Program-made: the position numbers and the translations under genes | Notes under the pieces: generated by a model | Database searches by the model: none | What the model was told of the DNA's origin: nothing | The model's input: the letters and a program-made list of their open reading frames with translations, nothing else | Source of the DNA: Muricea muricata | Lineage: Eukaryota > Cnidaria > Anthozoa > Malacalcyonacea > Plexauridae | Direction of reading: 5' to 3' | Assembly (NCBI GenBank): GCA_963855995.1 | Contig: OY979717.1 | Coordinates: 50,758,244 to 50,822,243 of the forward strand | DNA: 64,000 bases | In this document: in pieces, positions 56,801-64,000 of the stretch | How the letters are laid out: each line of letters begins with the position of its first letter | Position numbering within the stretch: the stretch's first letter is position 1

Positions 56801-58837
56801 ACTTTATGATGCTCAACTTAGTTATTCTACCATTAACACAGCCAGATCTGCACGGTGTATTACAATTGACGGTTCAGAATCGTTTAGCGCACATCCTGTT
56901 GTATCCCGGTATTTGAAAGGCGTTTTTCTTACCAGAAAGCCAGTACCAAGGTATGATTCAGTATGGAATGTTGACGACGTCCTTCAATACCTTAAAACGC
57001 TTGTTCCTGATAAGGAAATTAGCTTAACGGCTCCTACACTAAAGCTGGTTATGATTTGGCCACTCTTTACTGCCTACCGTGGTCAATCAATTCATCTGCT
57101 CGATACGGCTGGTATGACCCTCACTAGTGAGAGTTGTCAGCCTCAACTGCTGGAACATACTAAGATCAGTCAACCTAAGAACTCTGTATGTATGCGGTTT
57201 TATGGATTAACTACCAACTCCAGTTAAAACTCTTAAAAACATACTTGAAGAGGACCGAAAATTTGCGACAGGATACAACTAAAGTGTTTCTTAGTTATGT
57301 TAAACCATTTAAACCTGTTTCACGCGACACCATATCACGGTGGTTAAAGATCTTATAGGCTGCTAGAGGTGGTATTTCCTGACCACACTAAACTTTAAAG
57401 TCTCATGTGATACCGTACTGCCAGTCGTATGATAGAATTGGAAAATTAGACGAGACTTACTCGTAAGTTGAAGTTTGATACAGGTTCTATCACGTGACGT
57501 TAGAGGGATCACATGCCCACCGTCCCATATACTTTCCCAATTTGTGACCCCTCTTCTCACAGTCCTCTTTAACCTCAACCGCACCGCACTTTAACCTCAA
57601 CCGCACCGCACTTTAACCTCAACCGCACCGCACTTTAACATCAACCGCACCGCACTGTAATCTCAACCGCATCGCACTGTAACCTCAACCGCACCGCACT
57701 TTAAACTCAACCGCAGTGTTAGGTTATTTCTGGACAGTACTGTACCATATATGATGGTATACACATATTATTGGTGTACAATGCGTCTTTGGTGTAGTGT
57801 AAAAGTTTAATGGAAGATCATTTAATGTGACCAGCATCTTATAAAAAGTGCTTGAACGCAGGCGCAGTTCGATCTCATGTGATCCCTCTGCCAACGTCGT
57901 GTGATAGAATCTGTATCAAACTTCAACTTACAACTAATCTCGTTTAATTTTCAAAATAATAGTTAACCTTCAGTTATCTATCTATACTTGTGCTGTTAGT
58001 TTCTTAAGTAAAAAATTGTAGTAGCTCAAATGTTGTGGTCATCTACTTTACTTTGTATTTCTACCACAAAATACCTTCCCAATTGTTCTTAGATAAATAT
58101 TTGACTATTTTTGCCAGAAAAATGTGCGCATACCTGTTCAAAACAATTTGTACAGACATTTTATTGATTAGTTTATAACTATGGTAGTTGATAGAAAATT
58201 AGAAAATATAGAAAGAAAGAAATTTATTTCGCAGTTATAATTTGAATACTTATTTTTACAAGCATTATTCTCTATTAAGCATCTACAAAATGCAAGCATT
58301 TCTTTTTACTGGGAAACATCTAACTGCTACATTTAACCATCAACTAAGTCAGAAGAGAATCTCCTGTCTTTAATACGCATTTGATTGAAAAGAATTCTAT
58401 CCCCCCATTTTGCTGCAGTAAAAATATTTGAAGTATTCTGTTAGGGGTACACTGAAGGTTTTTAATATTTTCTAAACATTTCTTTAGCTATAAAGAAGTT
58501 AAAAATATAGCTTTTTACGAGTAAAGGCTGAATGAGACTCCCGAACGGTGGAAAGGATTATTACTGTTTTAAATTGCTAAAATAACAAAAGTGTGTTCAA
58601 TTTTAAGGTCAATGAGCTCGGTTTCATGTTACGTAACCTCGTCGGCTATTAGCTCATATACGACTCAATTTCTTAGAATAAATGTTAAATAATTGATGAA
58701 TAATGAACTTAATCGTATCTTTATTCCATTATCCAGGCAGTGGACATAATTGCACCGGGCGCTTGCCCCGAAATCGTTCCAAGTTCTGCAGGTTCATTGT
58801 CAAAAGGTCTCAGCATGGGTGGTGTACTTGTTGCAAT
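32806..58837 (+). CDS. Host MRH-domain (M6P-receptor/ATG27-like) membrane protein, partial
   Basis: Five exons: 32806-32975, 33057-33147, 34654-34784, 51960-52059, 58737-58837. Every boundary is AG/GT (GTAAGT, GTATGT or GTAAGC donors) and the phases are consistent (2,0,2,0,2). A signal peptide opens the protein (SSYLLVSLCFLSLKTALG). The MRH-like domain has FFAYDVDPCHEF, CSNVTMCQ, a later LKCGKTF and closes with APGACP. A spacer then leads into a hydrophobic segment (LSMGGVLVAM), probably the start of a membrane helix continuing in an exon beyond the window or not recognised. Family members sort lysosomal or autophagy cargo. Introns 3 (17.2 kb) and 4 (6.7 kb) hold the LINE, IS630-like and DIRS elements. 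Confidence 0.75.
34994..35012 (+). repeat. Dispersed repeat tail GGCCCTGGGAACGAGGTTG
   Basis: The same 19-mer occurs at 21415-21433, and a shortened form lies near 51204. It looks like the conserved end of a short interspersed element. The rest of the element is not definable here. Confidence 0.5.
36533..38274 (-). mobile_element. LINE (APE-type non-LTR retrotransposon), 3' part
   Basis: Minus strand. Endonuclease segment RGISNIIVAVVYQPP (about 38080-38140), reverse transcriptase pieces (RPISLTSTLSKV about 37040, SGPDDLPNWVFKKFA about 37200) and the C-terminal LEYIQRRTVRIVFPDF region (about 36790). Stops and shifts are frequent. It continues upstream at 48028 after the 9.75 kb insertion. A CR1/Jockey-like group is likely from the domain style, but not certain. 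Confidence 0.75.
39079..39339 (-). pseudogene. CXC (tesmin/TSO1-like) cysteine-rich exon, left-arm copy
   Basis: Open reading frame with CRCTKGCGTNKYQCRKAG, then CACGNDDEPCVNC, and an acidic tail. The spacing of cysteines resembles CXC DNA-binding domains. It is the C-terminal exon of the nuclease-like gene, present here in inverted orientation; the AG before WMASSDD (near 39310) fits an acceptor site. The matching copy at about 40495-40742 has a mutated start of the exon. Confidence 0.6.
39500..40742 (+). pseudogene. PIN/FEN1-like transposon-associated nuclease remnant
   Basis: Plus strand, exon-like pieces: RVLRQGGQDPVCYIITDSTQ (39543-39612, ending at a GT), HVYTKKELTEYLAIKMLEKG (39717 onward, after an AG), then after a shift CQEEADTKLLLHAVDA...IDIVSPDTDVFVLALRR, and KLACWKPFLKADSV...LVCLLYFPGT up to about 40339, followed by an intron and the CXC exon (about 40495-40742). 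EEADTK and SPDTDVF supply the acidic residues typical of such folds. Stops and shifts show it is dead. I have seen this protein type as a repeat-associated family in cnidarians. Confidence 0.5.
41486..43750 (+). CDS. Spliced IS630/Tc1-type DDE transposase
   Basis: Exons 41486-41683 (helix-turn-helix; RKGYSTKKVAFCL), 41814-41963, 42062-42187 (QFLFIDESSKDDRTL, first D), 43183-43487 (ILVMDNCNTHLSERV, second D) and a last part near 43560-43750 (SYSP...FSVAKAWLKRHHG). AG/GT boundaries and phases agree for the first four. The usual PIE acidic residue after YSP is not visible in the last part (YSLLYTISR instead), so either the 3' splice site is elsewhere or the third catalytic residue is lost. It excises and inserts the 9.75 kb element. 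The start codon lies just right of the nested palindromic element, which may have cut it off from its promoter. Confidence 0.75.
44731..47899 (-). pseudogene. Second spliced gene of the IS630-like transposon, function unknown
   Basis: Minus strand. Exon 1 47786-47899 (MADVMESHEQNSEESQ, acidic, donor GTACGT), exon 2 46629-46983 (TQYDSDGLPELLKNCFRYL ... VYVPTSGLFWLRKGT, donor GTACAT) and exon 3 from 45211 (SRKRSRQLTFASDDLLDDEE), which after a small break continues as VNEIWNNTHIRLVRDLEKKG...GERHLKLWTDLIVSG to a TAG near 44863. The same frame carries on to a GT at 44730 (QTIVLQNQAKNETFQNALL), so the TAG is probably a mutation. No domain recognised. Location just inside the right end, convergent with the transposase, suggests a transposon accessory protein. 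Confidence 0.55.
45526..46042. mobile_element. TTAA-flanked MITE
   Basis: Inverted ends AGGGAAATGG (45526) and CCATTTCCCT (46042) with long imperfect arms (AAAAATTTTT(A/G)TCTCATTT type), flanked by TTAA on both sides (45522-45525, 46043-46046). 517 bp, non-coding. A TTAA duplication is typical of Kolobok or piggyBac derivatives. It lies in an intron of the accessory gene. Confidence 0.8.
48028..49389 (-). mobile_element. LINE 5' part, right of the 9.75 kb insertion
   Basis: Minus strand. The start of the endonuclease region (NHFVPSILLSNTMSLAPKI, about 48095-48180) leads directly to the insertion edge; the remaining endonuclease sequence resumes left of 38275. Degenerate frames at 48215-49389 may be the ORF1 region but show no clear domain. 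Confidence 0.6.
49390..51959. other. Host intron sequence, nothing recognised
   Basis: Part of intron 3 of the MRH-like gene. A fragment of the GGCCCTGGGAA repeat tail lies at 51204-51220. No coding or structural signal that I can support. Confidence 0.5.
52060..54249. other. Host intron sequence with a hairpin
   Basis: Intron 4 of the MRH-like gene. A hairpin AGGTTATACTGCCCATT...AATGGGCAGCATAACCT lies at about 53415-53458. The inverted partner of 27405-27490 is at 52843-52920 (AAAACTCTCCCGAGTCCTTT). No gene recognised. Confidence 0.55.
54250..57360 (+). mobile_element. DIRS-type retrotransposon remnant
   Basis: Plus strand. A gag-like region from 54273 (MDPESGPSSEIEPRG); a truncated reverse transcriptase (about 55385-55700, VVFLGFILNS); RNase H with SDASKLGWGG and NMLELQAALFGL (about 55975-56200); and a tyrosine-recombinase region (LKLVMIWPLFTAYRGQSIHL, about 57030-57090). 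Tyrosine recombinase plus this domain order identifies DIRS. Stops and shifts throughout, the RT core appears deleted near 55500, and a MITE splits it at 56265. Lies in intron 4 of the MRH-like gene. Confidence 0.8.
56265..56633. mobile_element. MITE inserted in the DIRS element
   Basis: Inverted ends TAGGTAGCTTAAGAT (56265) and ATCTTAAGCTCCCTA (complementary, to 56633), arms of about 38 bp with mismatches. The DIRS reading frame resumes immediately after it (IWVTAA). 369 bp, non-coding. No long target duplication is visible. Confidence 0.75.
57446..57948. repeat. Inverted-repeat element enclosing a minisatellite
   Basis: Arms at about 57446-57515 and 57875-57948 (AAGTTGAAGTTTGATACAG and complement). 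Between them, at 57568-57715, are about seven copies of a 22-bp unit (AACCTCAACCGCACCGCACT). Non-coding, just right of the truncated DIRS element. Confidence 0.8.
57949..58736. other. Host intron sequence, nothing recognised
   Basis: AT-rich 3' end of intron 4 of the MRH-like gene. Ends in a pyrimidine-containing TTTATTCCATTATCCAG acceptor at 58736. No repeats or frames worth reporting. Confidence 0.5.
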
Positions 58838-59978
58838 GTAAGCTTTCTAACACACAACATGTATACAGTTATTGTTTACAGTAATCGTGATTAATCATTA
58901 ATAACATCTTAGTTAAAGATGCCACTTTTGTTTGCAAAGCTGTTAACAAAAGCATCCCAGTTTTTTCAAAGAAATATTTTCTCTTTCTTAGGTTTTTTGT
59001 CTTTGGCAAACATTGATGTTCGATAAGAATAGAAGGATGCGATGAAATTTGGAAATTATGACTTTTTTTTTCAAGAACGTAGAATTTTTTCATAGGCCCA
59101 TAGAGAATTTTTTAAAAAAAATTTAACAAGCCATTATACTTAAGTGAAATTACTAGTGTAAATTTTAATCCATAAACACCGCCTGCTCTTTCACAAGTAT
59201 ATCGGTGGCTTACGGATGGGAAACATAACTTCCACCGACTACACCAACAATCTTATTTTCCTCATTTTCGGTCAGACGTTACTTCGTGGAAATATACGAA
59301 ATGTTGTCTTTTGGGTGACTTGGGTAACCATTTGAACCCGCACAAGTGGGTGAAGAATCGCTATCGATTTGGCCATCGATTTTATAGCTATTTCAATACA
59401 ATGCTTATCTAATTTTATGAATGCGAAACTATCTGACGGAAGGCCACAGATTTGTTTTACTAGAAGACTAATTTGTTAAAGACTAATTTGTTATACACGG
59501 CATGCTTTGTTTTTCTGTTCACTTAGCACAAGTGACAAGTTACGTCAACGTTACTCATTGAACGACGATACCTAGCATGCTTCCTTTTTCGAGACTGTAC
59601 CTGACTTGGAACCTTGCCTTTTTGGCAACGTTTATGCTCAATTTTAATATCCATTACTGTGGATATTTCTTTGGATTTTTTGTATTCCATTACATCTTCG
59701 TTACATTCCAATGAATAGAATTTGTTGAATTAATAAAAAAGTCAAAAGGAACTTCTGATAATACATATTTAGGTAGTAAAGGTTTTAGTGATGTAAGTGC
59801 AAATGTATTTCGCCTTGCGAAATCTTTATAGAATTTGGCAAGTTTGATGAACAAAAAATGGTGAAAATGACCTGAACACAGCTAAAGCTTCTGGCGACGA
59901 TCTCTGAGATCACAGTTATGAACTTAACAGTCGATGTTAAACTACTTCTTGTCAACTAGTAATATTCTACCCTAAATT
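58838..59978. other. Sequence after the last recognised exon
   Basis: Starts with a GTAAGC donor. I could not find the exon completing the membrane helix of the MRH-like protein. A small direct repeat GACTAATTTGTTA is at 59465-59492. Otherwise nothing recognised. Confidence 0.45.
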
Positions 59979-60520
59979 CGCTTCGCTTGTTCAGGAGGTT
60001 CTCTGACTTTGAGTTAATGATTTGAAGCTTTTTCTCTGTACATACTGTAGGTTACAGCGACTCTTGCTTGGGATGTAGGCTTGCGCACGCTTAACAATTG
60101 ACCATTTAATATCAAAATCCTTGCAATTAGTCTTCAAATTCCACACATGTTTTGATAGTTCAGTCTCGAATAAGTGCTGAGGATGTTTAAAAGACTTTAT
60201 ATGGTTACGATATCTTTCCTTGAATGTGTTTGATGTCATTCCTATGTACGTACGTCTTTGCTGTTCGGTTATTCTGTGATTTTATTTCAGTTTTGTACAC
60301 AATATTTTTGGATAAACATTTTCCATCAAGTGGACATTCTTTCACACTTTTACTGTTGCATTGGGTGGAAGCTGGTGGATCATTTGACAGCAACTTATGG
60401 TTGTGATTAGACATAGCTGTTTTGATGTTTCCGTGCATGAATCAGTAACTCACTTTAACGTTATTTGGGTGAATACTTTATGCAGAGGGTTTGAAGGTGG
60501 GAAGTGTTTATCGATGAGTT
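59979..60520 (-). mobile_element. Penelope-like element 3' end with GIY-YIG endonuclease (copy 1)
   Basis: Minus strand. NIVYKTEIKSQNNRTAKTYV followed by MTSNTFKERYRNHIKSFKHP and ETELSKHVWNLK...DFDIKWSIVKRAQAY matches the GIY-YIG endonuclease domain of Penelope-like retroelements. Frame broken near 60230 (the GIY-YIG second half is in another frame). A second, inverted copy lies at 60780-61470. The reverse transcriptase is not present. Confidence 0.75.
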
Positions 60521-60779
60521 TCATAAACGTATATCGTCCTTTTTAGCAAACCATCCAACGTACGAATCGACTGTCTTTGTCTACAGGGATGCGTTAAGAC
60601 GCAGTAGTTACATTCCAACCGCCTAATGCTAATTCAAACCAAGCAAGTACGTCACCAAAAACCAATTCCACTACGCGAAGAATCTTTATTTGGTTCAATT
60701 CCCCCTTTAGCAAATCCGTGAAAATCAATGTCGGTAAAACGTTCCTGAAACTCATCGATTGACATCAATGACATTGACA

Positions 60780-61470
60780 TGACATTGACATGAAACTTTT
60801 TAACATCCCACCTTGAAACCCTCTGCATAACGTATTCAAGCGAAATAACGTTAAAGTGAGTTTTTCATGCACAAAAAACATGAAATCAGCTATCTCTAAT
60901 CACAACTATACGCTGCTGTCAAATGATCCACCAGCTTCCGCCCAATGCAACTGTAAAAGTGTGAAAGAATGTCCACTTGATGAAAAATGTTCATCCAAAA
61001 ATCAGTGGCGAAGCCAGCCCGACATTTGGTCATGCAAATGCAATTTAGTGTTTACAGACCGTATAATGAATCAGTTTCTAAAGAAATGAATAATGATAAT
61101 AATTTAAATTTGCATAGCATGATCAAATTGTCGGGCTGGCTTCACTACTGCCAAAAATATCGTGTACAAAGCTTGAAAAAAATCATAGAATAACGGAAAA
61201 GTAAAAACACACATGGAAATGACATCAAACACATTCAAGGAAAGATATCGTGACTATATATAAAGTCTTTTAAGCACCCTTAGCCCTCATCAGAGGCTGA
61301 ACTAACAAAATATGTGTGGAATTTGAAGAATAGTTTGATATTAAATGGTCAATTGTTAAGCGTGCGCAAGCCTACATCTCAGGCAAGCGTCCCTGTAACC
61401 TATGTACTGAGGAAAAGCTTCAAATCATTAAGTCAAAGTCAGAGAACCTCCTGAACAAGCGAAGCGAACC
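60780..61470 (+). mobile_element. Penelope-like element 3' end (copy 2, inverted)
   Basis: Plus-strand inverted partner of 59979-60520, with the same NHNYTLLSNDPPAS and KSVKECPLDEKC segment (about 60900-60990), ending CTGAACAAGCGAAGCGAA near 61470. It is split by a 148-bp MITE at 61003 and carries a deletion in the endonuclease region (about 61330). Together the two copies form a large imperfect palindrome with a spacer of about 260 bp. Confidence 0.75.
61003..61150. mobile_element. 148-bp hAT-like MITE in Penelope-like copy 2
   Basis: Ends CAGTGGCGAAGCCAGCCC (61003) and complement at 61150, arms of about 45 bp. An exact 8-bp duplication CCAAAAAT lies at 60995-61002 and 61151-61158. Typical hAT MITE. 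Confidence 0.88.
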
Positions 61471-63090
61471 GTCATCGAAACAAATTTAGCCCGTCCGCAA
61501 GCAAAACGCGAATGAAAGAAACCCGTTAGAATATTAGTACTGGACAATCGCTTGATAATCCCATTAGCGTGAAAGGAATTTTGATACTTTTTTGGCTACA
61601 TATGCACAAGTGCAAGCTTTTAGCGTAAGTACAAACATGTGGCAAGAATGTCTATAGTCGTTAACATCAGACGCGTTTGCCGACATTATTTTTTGGAGAG
61701 TGAAATGCTTTGTACTTGAAGTGATATGGGGCAAGGAAATGGAGATGTTTTTTTCCTAAACCGTTGAAAAAATGTGTGGTGAGAAAGTGCAGCAAATTTC
61801 AATTGCAGTGTCGGCCACAATTGACGAAGAAGAGAAGGATCAATTTGACCTTCTTGATAAATTCCGCGTAACATTTTTGCATCTTCTTGATAAATTCCGC
61901 GTATCATCATATGTTTATGGGTTATCTGGAAAACACGGACAACATGCGAAGTCTAACCTAACTGTAACCCTAACCCTGACTATTATTTCACGTAGAAATG
62001 TTACTTTATAAAATATTATGGGTGATATGATTTTTTTCTCATTTTCCGCTTTGATTGCTTTTTGTCGTATTTTTTACGTGTCCGTGTCCGCGTTGTCCGT
62101 GTCCATGTTGTCCGTGTTTTCCAGATAACCAATGTTTGTGTACTGCTGGAGGGTCAATTAATCAAAATGCTGTATTGTACTCCTGTGTACGAAGCTCTTG
62201 GTCGGCATTTTGAATAATTGATGATATTTTTATGAAGGTGGTACGAAAGCCATTCCAGAATCATCTTATTGGATCATGTAGACACAGGAACAGGATGGTG
62301 GGCAGAGCCAAGATGTGTTAAGAATATGCACCAAACTGAATTGGTTCCTGCCTGCTGTAATTCAATGTGAGAGAGCTCTCAAAGAAATAGCCCAACTCCA
62401 TATTGAAGGAGATAAAACAGTGGGTCTAAACAAGCGCTTTAGTCTGACTTACAAAGATGCAATCTATTTTTATAGAGCGGTTGTCCAAAAAGCAAGAACA
62501 GCTACCTTTCTTTGTGAAAAACTGATTTTCACTGACATTGTTGCTGACAGCAACAATATTTAAGTCAATCAGCAACATGAAACTCACTTAGAAGTTACTT
62601 AGTACATCTATGTTGTAAGACAGTGTGACACTGTATCAACAACGTATGAAAAGTTTGTTCATGTTCACAGTATCTTTGGAACAAAGTAATGGTGATATCA
62701 TTATTACATTAAAGTTATTATATGAACTTAAATTGCGTTCTTCGATGTATTCTTCTCTAAGTCCTTACAGTAATGATTCATTAATGTTTTAAAAGAAGAG
62801 AAGGAAAGTTGATGAGGGGCGTAGGAACGTTAATGTGTTTGGGAGGCCCGAATTCCACGATGCGCCACAATGGTTGGCGCCGAGCGGAAAAAATGTTTGA
62901 AAATTGAAGACTCTAAATCTTTGGAAATGGCCATTTCAGAGCTCTATCAACGTCTTTTTGAAAGATCAGTCAGCTCATTGGTAGAACCGTGTGGGCGGTT
63001 TTTAACGCCGTGAAGTCGTCAAAAATGGATCTAATCATCCAAGCACTAATCGAGTTACCAAAGCAAATGCCGCTGCCTAGCTATCCCTTT
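61471..63090. other. Intergenic DNA with short inverted and direct repeats
   Basis: A 23-bp direct repeat CTTCTTGATAAATTCCGCGTA occurs at about 61852 and 61880. An inverted pair GGTTATCTGGAAAACACGGA / TCCGTGTTTTCCAGATAACC lies at 61919-61938 and 62111-62130. The frame 62315-62563 (plus) has no recognised domain and may be a repeat fragment. Confidence 0.5.
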
Positions 63091-63110
63091 AATATATATA
63101 TATATATATA

Positions 63111-63370
63111 TACCGAAGTAGAGCGTATAATAGATCAATCAATGCACACTGGTTTACTTCATAAAAACTTTATTTGCTACAAATTTGTTTCGTGTGGTAA
63201 GCAGCGCTTACCACACTCGTCAGGCAACTGTCGCTATTGATCAATAGCGACAGTTGCCTGACGAGTGTGGTAAGCGCTGCTTACCACACAAAACAAATTT
63301 GTAGCAAATAAAGTTTTTATGAAGTAAACCAGTGTGCATTGATTGATCTATTATACGCTCTACTTCGGTA
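63111..63370. repeat. 260-bp palindrome, arms identical but for one base
   Basis: Two 130-bp arms meet without a spacer at 63240/63241 (TATTGATCAATA). The only mismatch I find is C at 63191 versus the mirrored A at 63290. Flanked on the left by (TA)n and on the right by further (TA)n after 63421. It contains a hammerhead ribozyme motif on each strand, one intact and one with a changed core base. Confidence 0.95.
63165..63240 (-). ncRNA. Type I hammerhead ribozyme, left arm of palindrome
   Basis: Read on the minus strand: CUGACGAG (63223-63216), a stem II of 10 bp with a GCU loop (63215-63193), CGAAAC (63192-63187), a short stem III ACAAA/UUUGU (63188-63179), then A (63178) as the nucleotide before predicted cleavage. 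The following GCAA (63177-63174) pairs with UUGC just 5' of CUGACGAG to form stem I. All invariant core positions (CUGANGA, GAA, UH) are present. Such minimal type I ribozymes with very short stem III are known from Penelope-like elements and retrozymes. Activity not shown. Confidence 0.8.
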
Positions 63371-63420
63371 TTGAGCACTATAAACTATATATGATTCCGT
63401 CATCCACAATCAATTTACTC

Positions 63421-63629
<209 letters not shown>

Positions 63630-63689
63630 TATCAATGTTTTGAGACAACAACATAAGAGCGCTCGATATTGATTTCAATAGAGCGTAAA

Positions 63690-64000
<311 letters not shown>

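Noticed and set aside
61265-61300. CTCATCAG considered as a hammerhead core on the minus strand
   Set aside because: No following GAAAC or stem II; the sequence is part of the Penelope-like endonuclease coding region.
62315-62563. 82-codon plus-strand frame
   Set aside because: No recognisable domain and no supporting context; kept only as a note in the intergenic entry.

Overview
The window is animal nuclear DNA and best fits a cnidarian of the sea anemone or coral type. The reasons are spliceosomal introns, AT-rich intergenic DNA, a dense mix of Polinton, IS630/Tc1, BEL/Pao, DIRS, Penelope and LINE copies, and protein families I associate with cnidarian mobile DNA. The species assignment is inference. 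LEFT (1-21.7 kb): a nearly 20 kb Polinton/Maverick (1227-21222) has AG...CT ends, terminal inverted repeats of about 280-330 bp and a 6-bp target duplication TTTATG (1221-1226, 21223-21228). It sits inside an older hAT-like element (1182-21691) that has its own 8-bp duplication CAGGCTAA. The Polinton encodes a protein-primed family B DNA polymerase, a retroviral-type integrase with a chromodomain, an A32-type packaging ATPase, a major capsid protein, a probable minor capsid protein, collagen-like and tail-fibre-like proteins, several small membrane proteins and a five-zinc-ribbon protein. Most genes are on the minus strand and tightly packed, with stop and start codons often touching. Three are on the plus strand. 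Many large genes carry single-base frameshifts, often in A/T homopolymers, and the integrase has two in-frame stops, so this copy is either decaying or affected by homopolymer errors. Two plus-strand genes stand out: one has an N-myristoylation-like MGCQQS start, the other is a membrane protein with an overlapping PTAP/PPxY late-domain-like tail. No adenain-like protease was recognised. MIDDLE (21.7-58.8 kb): this holds a host gene on the plus strand for a secreted or type I membrane protein with an MRH (mannose-6-phosphate receptor homology)-like domain. Its exons are at 32806-32975, 33057-33147, 34654-34784, 51960-52059 and 58737-58837, and all splice phases agree. Its long introns are full of transposons: a LINE on the minus strand (36.5-49.4 kb) split by a 9.75 kb TA-flanked IS630/Tc1-like transposon (38277-48025), and a DIRS element (54.25-57.36 kb). 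The 9.75 kb transposon carries two convergent spliced genes and itself contains a 3 kb palindromic element. Upstream of the host gene are a piggyBac-like remnant, several MITEs and a BEL/Pao copy. RIGHT (58.8-64 kb): two inverted Penelope-like 3' ends with a GIY-YIG endonuclease are followed by long near-perfect palindromes set in (TA)n tracts. The first palindrome contains, on the minus strand, a complete-looking type I hammerhead ribozyme. Its plus-strand arm is identical except for one base, which falls at the conserved core G.
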